A stretch of DNA of 54,288 bases from positions 1 to 54,288 of the forward strand of contig NZ_KE386994.1 in the NCBI RefSeq assembly GCF_000429945.1, given 5' to 3'. The notes under the pieces are model-generated. The model was not told the origin of the DNA. It made no database searches and saw only the letters and a program-made list of their open reading frames with translations. The DNA is from Desulfogranum japonicum DSM 18378. GTDB taxonomy: Bacteria; Desulfobacterota; Desulfobulbia; Desulfobulbales; Desulfobulbaceae. The translations under genes were made by a program, and so were the position numbers. Below, one piece after another: positions 9,286-18,864 of this stretch. The stretch's first letter is position 1. Each line of letters begins with the position of its first letter.

Positions 9286-10470
9286 TCAGGAAATTTGCTT
9301 TACAATGGACAGTATTTCACGAACAGCCTGGTCAAGGCCAACAAGTACTGCCCGGCTGATGACAGCATGCCCTATACTCAATTCTTCAATGGTCGGTAAT
9401 GCAGCAATGGCTGCTGTATTCCTGTAATCCAGCCCGTGCCCTGCGTTAACCCTAAGCCCTGACTCATAAGCCAGTTCCGCAGCCTGGGCTATAAGCCTGA
9501 ATTCCTCGTCCCGTTCTTTTTCAGTAATTGCGTCGCAGTAGCGACCAGTATGCAACTCCACATAGGTCGCTCCTGCTTCCAGAGCTGCTTCGATCTGGTC
9601 TGCCTCGGGATCAATGAACAGTGACACTGGGATGGATGCCTTGGTCATTTTGGCAATGGTTTTACTGATTTTTTTGAAGTTCCCAACTACATCCAGGCCT
9701 CCTTCTGTGGTCAGTTCCTGACGTTTTTCCGGTACCAGGGTTACCATATCCGGGCCTATCTCAAGGGCGATATCCACTATTTCTTTTGCAATGGCCATCT
9801 CCAGGTTGAGTCTGGTTTTCACAGTCTGCCTAAGCAGGCGTACATCACGATCCTGGATGTGTCTTCTGTCTTCTCGCAAGTGGACAACAATACCTTCAGC
9901 ACCGGCAAGCTCGCATATTGCTGCGGCAGTTACCGGATCTGGTTCAGTTGTCCCTCTGGCCTGCCGGACAGTGGCGACGTGGTCAACATTAATGGCAAGA
10001 TGTGGCATATGTGTTCTCCTGCTGTGTATCAACTGTTGAAATAATTCTTTTTCTCTGTCCCACATTTCAAGAGCCTCCTGCTCGGATCGTTCATGATCAT
10101 AGCCAATCAGATGGAGCATGCCGTGTATGATGAGCTCCCGGATGCGGTGATGCAGAGTAGTATTTTGCTGTCTGGCCTCGTGTTCCGTAGTTTCCAGTGC
10201 AATGAGTATATCGCCGAGATCTGTTTGGATATCTGGTACAGCGATATCATGGTCAGCTGGAAAGGACAGAACATTGGTCGGTCCTTCCTTTTTTCGATAG
10301 GTGAGGTTGTAGAAAGCCATTTCCCCATTGGTCATCAAGACAATACTGACAACCTGTCGTTCTACACCCAGAATTTTTTGTAAGCTGACAGTAAAACGAA
10401 TAAGTTCTTCACTATTAACGGTATACCCTTTGACCTCTTCGCTGATGCTGAAGTTGACAGGCATAGTCAC
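9286..10470 (-). CDS. YbeY (rRNA maturation endonuclease) fused in frame to PdxJ (pyridoxine 5'-phosphate synthase)
   Basis: One uninterrupted frame of 394 residues holds two enzymes. Residues 1-150 are YbeY: the zinc motif [11 protein letters not shown] (116-126) has the three His of the H-x3-H-x5-H site of this single-strand endoribonuclease involved in 16S rRNA 3' maturation. Residues 155-394 are a complete PdxJ, beginning [19 protein letters not shown], the enzyme that condenses 1-deoxyxylulose 5-phosphate with 3-amino-1-hydroxyacetone 1-phosphate in vitamin B6 synthesis. No stop codon separates them. A good internal Shine-Dalgarno (AGGAG, 7 nt before the ATG at 10008) precedes the PdxJ start, so free PdxJ may also be made. 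The YbeY start overlaps the phoH stop by 4 bp (ATGA), so the genes are translationally coupled. Confidence 0.93.
   Translation of the reverse strand: MTMPVNFSISEEVKGYTVNSEELIRFTVSLQKILGVERQVVSIVLMTNGEMAFYNLTYRKKEGPTNVLSFPADHDIAVPDIQTDLGDILIALETTEHEARQQNTTLHHRIRELIIHGMLHLIGYDHERSEQEALEMWDREKELFQQLIHSRRTHMPHLAINVDHVATVRQARGTTEPDPVTAAAICELAGAEGIVVHLREDRRHIQDRDVRLLRQTVKTRLNLEMAIAKEIVDIALEIGPDMVTLVPEKRQELTTEGGLDVVGNFKKISKTIAKMTKASIPVSLFIDPEADQIEAALEAGATYVELHTGRYCDAITEKERDEEFRLIAQAAELAYESGLRVNAGHGLDYRNTAAIAALPTIEELSIGHAVISRAVLVGLDQAVREILSIVKQIS
10016..10020 (-). promoter_or_regulatory. Internal ribosome-binding site for PdxJ within the ybeY-pdxJ frame
   Basis: AGGAG on the minus strand, 7 nt before the ATG at 10008-10006 that begins the PdxJ domain. 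It suggests independent initiation inside the fused frame. Confidence 0.65.
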
Positions 10471-11495
10471 GGTTCCTTTTTCTCGACATTGGCGTAAGCC
10501 TTACCTTGTTGACTGGTATCTTTTTCGTAGGCATGGATTATTTCTTGAACCAGCGGATGCCGCACAACATCGGATTTGGCAAAGTGACAAAAATCAATAC
10601 CTTTGATTCCGGTGAGGATACGTTTGGCTTCCACAAGGCCGGATGATTTATTCCCCGGAAGGTCAATCTGGGTGATATCGCCTGTAATGACGGCACGGCT
10701 GTCAAACCCTATGCGAGTCAGAAACATTTTCATCTGTTCGCGGGTGGTATTTTGCGCTTCATCCAGAATTATAAAGGCATTGTTGAGAGTTCGTCCCCGC
10801 ATGAAGGCCAGAGGTGCAATTTCGATTATTCCACGTTCAACCAGTTCCTGTGTTCTCGCCTGGCCAAGCATATCGTTGATGGCATCGGTCAAGGGTCGTA
10901 AATACGGATCTATTTTTTGTGCCATATCACCGGGAAGAAAGCCTAGCTTTTCCCCTGCTTCAACGGCAGGTCGTGTCAGAATAATGGAGTGTACCTGTTC
11001 ACTGGCCAACGCCGATACTGCCATGGCAACAGCGAGGTAGGTTTTTCCAGTGCCTGCAGGACCAATCCCGAAGACAATATCTCGGTTACGAATAGCCTCA
11101 ATATAACGTTTCTGGTTGACTGATTTTGGCGAAATAACGCGATTTCTCGATGTAATGTAGACTTTGTCGAGAAAAATTTCCTCTAATTTTGTTTCTGGCG
11201 CAGATTCCAGGATTTTAACGCCAAAGGCTATATCCTGAGTAAAGACAGGGTATCCTTTGCGGATCAGCGCATATAATTGTTCAAGGACAGACGCAGCCAG
11301 TCCTACGGCATGGCTGCGTCCTTTAATCTGAACTTTGGAGCCGCGTACATTGATAGATACATTGGCTGCCTGTTCAATGGTATGTAGATTTTTATTGAGA
11401 TCTCCAAAGAGCAGCTGTGCGGTATTGTTTTCAGTAAACTCAATCTCCCGTGTAGTTTCTGCATTCATGGAGCCTATGACATCAGTTTTTTTCAC
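10467..11495 (-). CDS. PhoH-like ATPase (YbeZ/PhoL)
   Basis: 342 residues. An N-terminal KH-like segment (about 20-75) is followed by a PhoH P-loop domain with Walker A GPAGTGKT (145-152) and the downstream ILDEAQNTT box (Walker B/motif II). PhoH-like proteins are cytoplasmic ATPases functionally linked to YbeY in RNA metabolism, and the downstream ybeY confirms the usual pairing. The start is a GTG at 11495 that overlaps the upstream stop (GTGA). An ATG ten codons in (11468) is an alternative. The four-base overlaps on both sides indicate one operon with the thioredoxin-like gene and ybeY-pdxJ. Confidence 0.93.
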   Translation of the reverse strand: MKKTDVIGSMNAETTREIEFTENNTAQLLFGDLNKNLHTIEQAANVSINVRGSKVQIKGRSHAVGLAASVLEQLYALIRKGYPVFTQDIAFGVKILESAPETKLEEIFLDKVYITSRNRVISPKSVNQKRYIEAIRNRDIVFGIGPAGTGKTYLAVAMAVSALASEQVHSIILTRPAVEAGEKLGFLPGDMAQKIDPYLRPLTDAINDMLGQARTQELVERGIIEIAPLAFMRGRTLNNAFIILDEAQNTTREQMKMFLTRIGFDSRAVITGDITQIDLPGNKSSGLVEAKRILTGIKGIDFCHFAKSDVVRHPLVQEIIHAYEKDTSQQGKAYANVEKKEP

Positions 11496-12334
11496 TCTTG
11501 ACCCAATGCCTCATCTATCATAACCTGAATAGCCTCAACTGAACGCTGTTTTACCTGCACTCCATTGACATATAGCGCTGGGGTTCCTGTGACGTCAGCC
11601 TGTTGTGCGTCTCGTATGTCTTGTCCCAGTCGTTGCATGGTTTCTTCTGCTGCCATGTCTTTCTTATATTGGTCCATATCCAGGCCAATTTTTTTGGCTG
11701 TGGCATCAATCGCTTCCGGACTCAGTTTTGCAATATCAAACAGTGCATCATGCATTTCCCAGAATTTTCCCTGATTTTGGGCTGCGATAGCGGCAAGGGC
11801 AGCCTGTTGAGCATGGGCATGCATACGCAATGGCAGGTGTTTGAATGCTATTTTGAGTTTTTCTGGGTTCTTTTCAATTAACTCATGAAGTATCGGTTTG
11901 ACTTTGCTACAGAAAGGGCATTCAAAATCTGAAAATTCGACAAGAGTAACAGGTGCATCGGGGTTGCCTAGAATCGGGGCTTGGCTGATATCGATATCCT
12001 GTGTAAAGGAGAGATCAATTGCTGTATAGCTATTGTCTTTACTGTTGACCAGGTAGATTGCCTCACCACGTGGCGCGATGTCAATATCTACAACGCCCTC
12101 ATTTACAGGAAGGGTTCCCAATACGTTGCCCTCTGCACTGAAAATATGAATCTGGGAGTCCTCTCCTAGAATGAAAACTTTTTTGTTATCCAAGGACTGG
12201 ACTATGGCCTTTGGCTGAACAGCCAGCTTCCAGCCTTTGTTGATTGACCAGTGCAGGTCGTTGTTTTTTGGTTCCGCAGCCCAAAGGGCTGTAGGGATGA
12301 GAAGTGAACAGAAAACAATTTTTTTGAGTAACAT
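11492..12334 (-). CDS. Periplasmic DsbA/DsbG-family thiol oxidoreductase with N-terminal repeat-like extension
   Basis: 280 residues with a signal peptide (about 1-20, cut near ALWAA). Residues 25-115 look like two or three beta-propeller-type strands (IHIFSAEG, IYLVNSKD), an extension not found in plain DsbA. Residues 120-280 are a DsbA/Com1-type thioredoxin fold with the redox motif CPFC (139-142) and a GTPALYVNG cis-Pro loop (about 252). It should oxidise or isomerise disulfides in the periplasm, though the natural partner is unknown. It is the first gene of the operon leading into phoH. The functional link is not obvious and the coupling may be only transcriptional. Confidence 0.87.
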   Translation of the reverse strand: MLLKKIVFCSLLIPTALWAAEPKNNDLHWSINKGWKLAVQPKAIVQSLDNKKVFILGEDSQIHIFSAEGNVLGTLPVNEGVVDIDIAPRGEAIYLVNSKDNSYTAIDLSFTQDIDISQAPILGNPDAPVTLVEFSDFECPFCSKVKPILHELIEKNPEKLKIAFKHLPLRMHAHAQQAALAAIAAQNQGKFWEMHDALFDIAKLSPEAIDATAKKIGLDMDQYKKDMAAEETMQRLGQDIRDAQQADVTGTPALYVNGVQVKQRSVEAIQVMIDEALGQE

Positions 12335-12790
12335 GTTATCTACCTGATAAATGTGGAAGTGTTAATGATGGGAGTGCCATGGGGATATGAAGCTTTTGGC
12401 GTCTCACCTTTCGTTTACCAGTCCAGTTTTGCAATGGCTTGCACGCCATTCTGGGCATTATAGTTTTACGCAGTATCTCAGTTTCTTTACAGACAGCAAA
12501 CCATGGAATTGTATACTGCCTGATGGTTTACTTTATCTCATGGAAAGAGCACACTGTACTACTCTGGTCTTTTGAGAAAATGCGTAATCAGCCTTTGACT
12601 CTGATCTCTAAGAGGTCAGTTTCCAGACGATAGCACCACTATAATGAGAGGGTAAGTAATTGGCAAGGTACAAGAAAGCATTGATAGTACTGCTCTGCCC
12701 TTGACGATTAGTGATACCCTTTACTATGATATCGCGATGACCCAAGCGGGGAAAGAATAATCGCACGTTATTTGAAGGAAATGGATATAC
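12335..12790. other. Intergenic region between divergent genes, no gene recognised
   Basis: About 456 bp between the dsbA-like gene (minus) and the lipoprotein gene (plus). It must hold both promoters. Short frames at 12387-12633 have no family resemblance and no ribosome-binding site. Nothing else is supported. Confidence 0.5.
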
Positions 12791-13201
12791 ATGAATAAAA
12801 TAGTATCTGTAATCACTCCGGTTGTATGCTTTTTGATGCTCAGTGGGTGTTCTCCCACCAGTGCACCAACGGAGAGCGTTACCAATACGTTGGATAATAC
12901 CGTTAATGGCTTGCTTGATGTTTCTTCAAGCTCCACCCCTGGATCTTCTGACAGTGGGAATGCTGGCGTCGAGGCGTTCACCCGGGCCAATTATGCTGAC
13001 CTGAAAATAGAAATGGCAACAGGAGATGGCGAACATGTACACGCTTTAGCAACTTTGTTGAAGGTTCCTCAAGAGAAGCAGGCTCAGTTTTTGGCGTTAG
13101 TACAGGAACAATATATGTTGTTGTATCCAACTTCGCAGACTCCTCCGCATGTTATGCTTACTTCGTTGTATGAAGCCATGGATACAGCTGACTTTAACTA
13201 G
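12791..13201 (+). CDS. Small lipoprotein, DUF3015-like
   Basis: 136 residues. A signal peptide ends in the lipobox LSGC (Cys at about 20), so the mature protein is lipid-anchored, most likely in the outer membrane or periplasm. A Ser/Thr/Pro-rich linker (22-60) leads to a helical domain with the pattern MATGDGEHVHALATLL, which resembles DUF3015 (a GEHL-ALA motif near the C-terminus). An AAGGA lies upstream of the ATG. Its function is unknown. It is a single gene flanked by long gaps. Confidence 0.65.
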   Translation: MNKIVSVITPVVCFLMLSGCSPTSAPTESVTNTLDNTVNGLLDVSSSSTPGSSDSGNAGVEAFTRANYADLKIEMATGDGEHVHALATLLKVPQEKQAQFLALVQEQYMLLYPTSQTPPHVMLTSLYEAMDTADFN

Positions 13202-13539
13202 GAGTTTGTCGGAGAATTGCTATTTTTTCTCAGATTAAGGCATTTTCAGAACATCAAGCACAGCCATTTAGTTGATATTGTGAGCATTGATTTTTTTAAA
13301 AATAACACAAATATGGGGAAGAAGAGCTTTCGCCGACAGATTCCTAGAAGCCTCCTCGTGCCTGTCCATAAATGTTTTTTCCTGATAGCGGGGTTGTTTT
13401 TAAAGGAAAGTATTCCTGAAATATCAGTCGTCTAAAATGCTATTTGGGGACAGTCTCCAGGTACCTGTTTATATATTGTCGTCTCGGAGTCTTGTTTATT
13501 TGCAGCGTTTACAGCAATTTTTTTTAGAATTGGGGTAGG
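13202..13539. other. Intergenic region, nothing recognised
   Basis: 338 bp between the lipoprotein and DUF4105 genes. A 72-codon frame (13217-13435) has no ribosome-binding site or family resemblance. Confidence 0.5.
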
Positions 13540-15468
13540 GTGAAGAACCTGCTTGCATGCATTCTGCTTGCCGTGTTTCTGTTTTGGCAGCCCGACTCAT
13601 CACTGGCAGTGTATGATATTTCTGCATTAAAAAAACGTGCTCATGATAAACATATATGGGCATCAGCCAAATGGTTGAAGTTGTTACATTATATTGACAA
13701 TACTTCTCTCATTCCTTTTTCGGCAAATTTTTTTTTCAGTAAAGGCGCTTCGTTGAATCCGGAAACAGAAGGATATGCCAACCTGGAGATGTTTTGGGGC
13801 GAAAATCGTTTTGCCACTGAAACAACATCTCTTGCTGATACTGATCCGCGTTGCCGTTTCCCTGCACGTTACAGTTTCCTCGCACAAGAACTTGATGTTG
13901 TTGATCCAGAGGATGTTATCCGTAAATGCCCGGCATTGAGCAAGTGGCTCACCGCAATCAATGGTACAGGACTGAGCCTGGTTTTACCGGTATCCTACAT
14001 GAATAATCCTGCTTCTATGTTTGGGCACACACTGCTGCGAATAGATTCAGCGGATTTTTCATCCTCTGACCCCCTATTGTCTGCCAGTGTAGGATTTGTT
14101 GCAGATGCCGGAGCAGAGCGCGGCATAGGGTATGCCGCCAAGGGGCTTGTGGGTAACTACCTGGGGTATTTTTCAGCCACGCCTTACTATGTGCAGGCAC
14201 AAATGTATGGCAGTCTGGAGGATAGAGACATCTGGGAATATCCCCTGGATCTGACGCAACAGGAGATTGATTTTTTTCTCCTCCACGTTTGGGAACTGCA
14301 AGGAATAGGCATTCCTTATTATTTTTTACGGCAAAACTGTGCCTATCAATTACTCGCTTTGCTTGAAGTATTGAGACCTGAGTTACCCTTGATTAACGCG
14401 TATCAGTACTGGACATTGCCAGTGGAAACAGTCCGTCAAATAGAAAAAAAAATTGGCTTGCGAGCTCCTCCCGTCTATCGTCCCAGCAAGAGCAGTAGAA
14501 TACTACAGGCTGCACAACGGCTTTCCCAACCATTGCAGCAACTGGGCGCCAATCTTGGACAAAACAGCGAAAACTTGAAGTGTCAACAATTTACGCAGCT
14601 CAACACTCATATGCAGGCCTGCGTTTTAGAGCTGGCCATGCTGTATAATCAATATCTGCAGGTTAAACAACATCCACGCCATAAGGTAGCCGGCGAGACA
14701 AAACTTGCACGTGTGCAACATGAACTGGCCATCCAGCGCAGTACTCTCCCCCGATGCAAGGTTCAACAACCCCATAAGCCCTTGCCTGTGAGGCCTGATA
14801 AGGGACATCCGTCCATGCGTATTGTAATGGGAGCAGGGGTACAGGATGGTCTCTCCTCTTGGTTGTTGGGAGGACGCCCAATTCTCCATGATGTCTTTGA
14901 TCCACTTCAAGGGTATATTCCTGGTGTGGGAATTGAAATTTTGGATACAGAGTTCAGGTATACCCCTTCTACCAAACAGTTGAAGTTGGAAAGCCTGGAT
15001 TTGATCACCCTGCAGTCAACCAATCCGCTGGAACCACTGTGGGGACAGCCTGCATGGCTTGTAAATCTTGGATTTACGAGATTTACATTTGCAGACGATG
15101 ATGATTCTTTAGTTTTGTATGGACAAGCTGGCATAGGCAGAACAACGCCAGTAACCCCATTGGGATATGGGTATGGTCTTGGTGGTATATCATTGTGGGT
15201 ATCGGATAAAATATCCGGCAAGGTTGAGGCCGGACCAACTGTGGAACTTGGCTGGTTGTTTCCAGATACTGATCACTGGGTGTGGGGACTGAAAAGTCTG
15301 ATCACCCAACCTCTGATTCTGGACGATCAGGTGAGGTACCAGACAGCTTTTACGGTTACGTACAGATTAACTCCTCAGCAAGCTCTCAGGGGTGAGTTTG
15401 CCTCTGATAATTTTGTTCACACCAGCAGCTATTCGGCGCTGTTCGAGTGGTGTTTCTATTTCGATTGA
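13540..15468 (+). CDS. DUF4105 (Lnb N-terminal periplasmic domain) protein
   Basis: 642 residues starting at GTG 13540, with G-rich sequence just upstream. The signal peptide spans about 1-24. Residues 130-290 carry the DUF4105 marks: NPASMFGHTLLRID and, about 100 residues later, FLRQNCAYQLL, the conserved His and Cys of a papain-like (NlpC/P60-related) fold. The C-terminal 230 residues are rich in aromatic beta strands (ending in WCFYFD) and look like a small outer-membrane-type barrel, with Phe near the terminus. The domain is widespread in Proteobacteria and no enzyme activity is established to my knowledge. The gene appears monocistronic. Confidence 0.85.
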   Translation: MKNLLACILLAVFLFWQPDSSLAVYDISALKKRAHDKHIWASAKWLKLLHYIDNTSLIPFSANFFFSKGASLNPETEGYANLEMFWGENRFATETTSLADTDPRCRFPARYSFLAQELDVVDPEDVIRKCPALSKWLTAINGTGLSLVLPVSYMNNPASMFGHTLLRIDSADFSSSDPLLSASVGFVADAGAERGIGYAAKGLVGNYLGYFSATPYYVQAQMYGSLEDRDIWEYPLDLTQQEIDFFLLHVWELQGIGIPYYFLRQNCAYQLLALLEVLRPELPLINAYQYWTLPVETVRQIEKKIGLRAPPVYRPSKSSRILQAAQRLSQPLQQLGANLGQNSENLKCQQFTQLNTHMQACVLELAMLYNQYLQVKQHPRHKVAGETKLARVQHELAIQRSTLPRCKVQQPHKPLPVRPDKGHPSMRIVMGAGVQDGLSSWLLGGRPILHDVFDPLQGYIPGVGIEILDTEFRYTPSTKQLKLESLDLITLQSTNPLEPLWGQPAWLVNLGFTRFTFADDDDSLVLYGQAGIGRTTPVTPLGYGYGLGGISLWVSDKISGKVEAGPTVELGWLFPDTDHWVWGLKSLITQPLILDDQVRYQTAFTVTYRLTPQQALRGEFASDNFVHTSSYSALFEWCFYFD

Positions 15469-16009
15469 GTATCTGTTGAAGAAGAACACGTTGATTGTAA
15501 AAGTCCAGAAAAAAGAAGTGAATTTGGCCTGAAAAACAGACCAGTTTGTAGAACTTGTTGAAAATATGAGTTTTTCAGTTTTTGTTAAAAAAACACAACA
15601 TGTGGGGCTTTTTCTTGTTGAACCTGTCCATATGTTGTGATAACTTCCCTGCGTGGTCAACATGGATGGAGCAATTTTTCAGGTTGTTCCAACTGCCTGT
15701 TGTAGTGACCGATCTGTGTTGGCAAACAACCGCTTTCAAGGGTTGCCCACAGTGTTTCATGTACTGTTTCAAAGGGTGCCCTAAAACATAAAGACAATTC
15801 TTGTATTCTAAACTTGCGCGTCAGGTGCCGGGTAACAGATTTTTAATTTTTCAATCTGCCAGGTACAGCTTGCGTGCGAAATTTTTCAATTATTAGCCAG
15901 AATAACTTGTAACTCAATTGCCGTTGGACAATAAGGGTCGTTGCTTTTTTGTGATTATCGCAAAGATATGTTGCGACTACAACCATTGAGCATACGGGGA
16001 GAGGAGTGT
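15469..16009. other. Intergenic region upstream of nrdJ, with one inverted repeat
   Basis: 541 bp. It holds the inverted repeat CACAACATGTGG (15594-15605) / CCATATGTTGTG (15628-15639). On the minus strand the repeat is followed by seven T, like an intrinsic terminator, though no minus-strand gene lies upstream of it. I looked for a cobalamin riboswitch and NrdR boxes ahead of nrdJ and found neither. The 69-codon frame at 15582-15791 is not convincing. Confidence 0.5.
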
Positions 16010-18187
16010 ATGACAAAAGACATGCCGAGACAACAGTTAACAGAAACTGCCGAAACCGTTCTTGAGCGTCGCTATTATCTCAAAGATGAAAAGGGAAATC
16101 CCATTGAAAACTGGGAAATTCTCTGTCGGCGGGTAGCTAATGCCGTGGCCCTGGTTGACCAGGAACTCGATGACTATGATACCATTCGGGATGATTTTTT
16201 CAACATGATCTATCATCTTGATTTTCTGCCAAACTCGCCATGTCTGATGAATGCAGGGACAGACCTCGGGCAGCTTTCAGCCTGTTTTGTTCTTCCTGTG
16301 GAAGATTCCATGGACGGCATTTTTACCTCTATTCGTAATGGGGCTCTTGTGCATAAAACCGGCGGTGGAACAGGATATTCCTTTTCTCGCCTGCGTCCTA
16401 AAAATTCGTCGGTTCGATCCACCCAGGGAGTAGCTTCAGGGCCGCTGAGTTTTGCAGCTGTGTTTGATGCGGCAACCGAAACCATCAAGCAGGGCGGTAA
16501 GCGCAGGGGAGCCAACATGGGAGTCCTGCGCATTGATCATCCTGATATTATGCAGTTCATAGTAGCCAAGGAAGATCAGACTAAATACACTAATTTCAAC
16601 TTCAGCGTTGCCATAACCGACCTGTTTATGGATGCTGTGAAAAACGATCTGGATTATGATTTGGTCAATCCGGTAACGGGCAAAGTCACCCAGTCACTTA
16701 GGGCGGTTGAGGTCTTTAACAAGATTATTGATCTGGCCTGGCATAACGGTGAACCTGGTGTTTTGTTTATTGATGCGGCAAATCGCGATAATGCCACTCC
16801 TCAACTTGGTGATTTTGAAGCAACTAACCCCTGTGGGGAGCAGTGGCTTCTCCCTTATGAATCCTGTAATCTAGGCTCCATTAACCTCGGGCATTATGTC
16901 TTAGAGGGAGATGTGGACTACGAACAACTGGCTAAAACAGTGCATCTTGCGGTTCGTTTTCTGGATAATGTCATAGATTGCAATCGATTTCCTATCCCTG
17001 AAATTGCAGAGATGACCCAAAAGACCCGTAAAGTAGGGCTGGGAGTTATGGGCCTGCATGATATGCTTATCCAAATGGAGCTGCCTTACGCTTCAGAGAA
17101 AGGAAGGGAGGCTGCCTCAAATGTTATGCGCTTTATTCGCGATGAAGCAGAAAAAGCATCTGTAGCCATTGCTGAAATCAAGGGCCCGTTTCCTGCTTAC
17201 GATCCGGAAATCAACACCTACAAACCGCGCAGAAATGCCGCACTCACATCCATACAGCCAACTGGTACGGTATCTATGATTGCTGACTGCGCATCAGGCT
17301 GTGAGCCGTATTTTTCGATTGTAATGGAAAAACACGTTATGGATGGCGATCGACTGTTAATGGTTAACAGGCATTTTGAGGATGTGGCCAGGCAGGAAGG
17401 TTTTTATTCTGAGAAGCTGATGGGAGATGTCGCTTCCAGCGGTACAGTTATAGGACATAGTCAAATACCTGTGAAATGGCAGGAAATTTTCCGTACAGCC
17501 CAGGATATTTCCCCGCATGAACATATCCATATGCAGGGGATATTACAGAATAATGGAGTTGATTCATCTATCAGTAAAACCATTAATCTCCCTTCTGCTG
17601 CAACCCGTGATGATGTACGTACTGCCTACATGCTGGGATTTGACCTCGGGTGCAAGGGACTGACCGTATACAGAGATGGTTCCCGTGATCATCAGGTACT
17701 CAATGCCACCACCAGTGACAAGGCAAATGAGGCAACTGTTTCAGCTTCAGCCGGGCTTGTTCGTAAGACAGAGCTACCCGATGTACTCAGTGCTAAACGT
17801 TATCGCCTCAAAGATATTAATCAGAATACGATTTATCTCATTGTTTGTTTTGATGAAAACGAAAATCCCATGGAGGTTTTTGCTAAATTTCCATTTGATA
17901 ACAGGGTCGACCTGAAAGATAAATCAACCATGTGGACAACCACATGCCGTCTGGTTTCCCTTGCCTTACGTTACCAGATTCCCATGGAGGAGATTATCAA
18001 GCAACTCGATCGTTCCAGTGGACACATGCTTGATTTACCTGCCCAACTTGGCAAACTGCTCAAATCCTTTATGGCAGCTACTCACCATGGTTTCTCCAGT
18101 GCTTGTCCTGAGTGCAGCAGCGGCAGGCTGGTCTTCGAAGAAGGGTGCGAGATCTGTCATGAATGTGGATATTCGAAGTGTTCATGA
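16010..18187 (+). CDS. nrdJ: Class II (adenosylcobalamin-dependent) ribonucleotide reductase
   Basis: 725 residues starting at the ATG at 16010, which has a strong GAGGAG 3 nt upstream (the 23 codons before it are not needed). It reduces ribonucleotides to deoxyribonucleotides using a B12-derived thiyl radical, so it works with or without oxygen. Family marks are ERRYYLKDEKGNP at the N-terminus, GGTGYSFSRLRP (about 116-127), the active-site box NPCGEQWLLPYESCNLGSIN, QPTGTVSMIADCASGCEP, and a C-terminal zinc-ribbon-like tail with four CxxC-type pairs ending CGYSKC. Length fits the TIGR02504-type NrdJ group. It is monocistronic with a strong terminator. Its cobalamin need matches the corrinoid enzymes further along. 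Confidence 0.95.
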   Translation: MTKDMPRQQLTETAETVLERRYYLKDEKGNPIENWEILCRRVANAVALVDQELDDYDTIRDDFFNMIYHLDFLPNSPCLMNAGTDLGQLSACFVLPVEDSMDGIFTSIRNGALVHKTGGGTGYSFSRLRPKNSSVRSTQGVASGPLSFAAVFDAATETIKQGGKRRGANMGVLRIDHPDIMQFIVAKEDQTKYTNFNFSVAITDLFMDAVKNDLDYDLVNPVTGKVTQSLRAVEVFNKIIDLAWHNGEPGVLFIDAANRDNATPQLGDFEATNPCGEQWLLPYESCNLGSINLGHYVLEGDVDYEQLAKTVHLAVRFLDNVIDCNRFPIPEIAEMTQKTRKVGLGVMGLHDMLIQMELPYASEKGREAASNVMRFIRDEAEKASVAIAEIKGPFPAYDPEINTYKPRRNAALTSIQPTGTVSMIADCASGCEPYFSIVMEKHVMDGDRLLMVNRHFEDVARQEGFYSEKLMGDVASSGTVIGHSQIPVKWQEIFRTAQDISPHEHIHMQGILQNNGVDSSISKTINLPSAATRDDVRTAYMLGFDLGCKGLTVYRDGSRDHQVLNATTSDKANEATVSASAGLVRKTELPDVLSAKRYRLKDINQNTIYLIVCFDENENPMEVFAKFPFDNRVDLKDKSTMWTTTCRLVSLALRYQIPMEEIIKQLDRSSGHMLDLPAQLGKLLKSFMAATHHGFSSACPECSSGRLVFEEGCEICHECGYSKCS

Positions 18188-18212
18188 GGATGTTGCTTTT
18201 TTAAAATGTACA

Positions 18213-18246
18213 AAGCCGGCAGCCATGTGGTTGCCGGCTTTTTTTT
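18213..18246 (+). terminator. Rho-independent terminator of nrdJ
   Basis: AAGCCGGC and GCCGGCTT form a perfect GC-rich stem around a short loop, followed by eight T. It lies 26 bp after the nrdJ stop. Confidence 0.9.
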
Positions 18247-18315
18247 ATATCGTATTAGAATGGATGTCTGTGGGTAACTGCTTATCTGCAGGCTTGTGTC
18301 GAAATGAATAAAAAA

Positions 18316-18351
18316 CCCCTCTGCCGAAATAGGGGATGATCTGCAGAGGGG
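18316..18351 (+). promoter_or_regulatory. Leader hairpin immediately before a small ORF
   Basis: CCCCTCTGC (18316-18324) pairs perfectly with GCAGAGGGG (18343-18351) around an 18-nt loop. A consensus AGGAGG follows 9 bases later. A stem this close to a ribosome-binding site could control translation or stability of the small ORF, but could also be a second terminator (it lacks a T run). Confidence 0.5.
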
Positions 18352-18369
18352 TTCAAGTAGGAGGATGAC

Positions 18370-18474
18370 ATGAGCGCCATTACCTTTATATTACGCCTTA
18401 CTGATCAGAATAACAAATGTTTTTGCCATTTTTCTCTTGTGCCGCAAGGCTTTTCACAGGGGGCTTCAGTTTGA
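18370..18474 (+). CDS. Putative 34-residue small protein
   Basis: ATG at 18370 to TGA at 18474. It is supported by a perfect AGGAGG 5 nt upstream and the hairpin in front of it. The peptide (MSAITFILRLTDQ... ) has a hydrophobic start and a CFCHF stretch with two Cys around Phe and an adjacent His. I know no family. Shine-Dalgarno quality is far above chance for this AT-rich spacer. Coding conservation was not tested, so it could be an upstream leader peptide or a non-coding RNA carrying a fortuitous frame. Confidence 0.4.
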   Translation: MSAITFILRLTDQNNKCFCHFSLVPQGFSQGASV

Positions 18475-18864
18475 TTGTGCCTTGCGCATCATTAGTTCCA
18501 GGTTGAACAGCGGGCAAGAATAGTGAACCGTTTTAACCACTATAGGCAATTGGTCTGGCCAAATTTTTGATTTGATCCTGATGCCTTTGTGGCTGGCAGC
18601 AATACAAGCTGTATGAGATTCTCTTTCAATTTTGTGGTTAGATAGGCTCTGGCGGTCTAAAAAAGGAGCAGAAAAATGAGAGGCTATCTTTTTTATATTC
18701 CACAAGTTTTTATTTTTCCGATTTAAAAAGTTGTCTGACCTTTCAGAGAAGTGCTGACAAGAGCTCTTTTTATGGTTATGATAGGCTCTATATAAATATT
18801 TTTGATGGAAAAATATTTTTGGGCCATTTTTTTTGAAGTTTAGAGATGTAAGTAGGTAGTAGTC
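18475..18864. other. Intergenic region, no gene supported
   Basis: 390 bp, AT rich. A 140-codon minus-strand frame (18466-18888) overlaps the small ORF and the next gene's start, lacks a ribosome-binding site and has an unlikely composition, so I leave it out. Confidence 0.45.

Noticed and set aside
13217-13435. 72-codon plus-strand frame
   Set aside because: No ribosome-binding site, no family pattern; part of an ordinary spacer.
15469-16009. Cobalamin riboswitch or NrdR box ahead of nrdJ
   Set aside because: Neither the GCCACTG-type core of the riboswitch nor two NrdR-type palindromes could be found.
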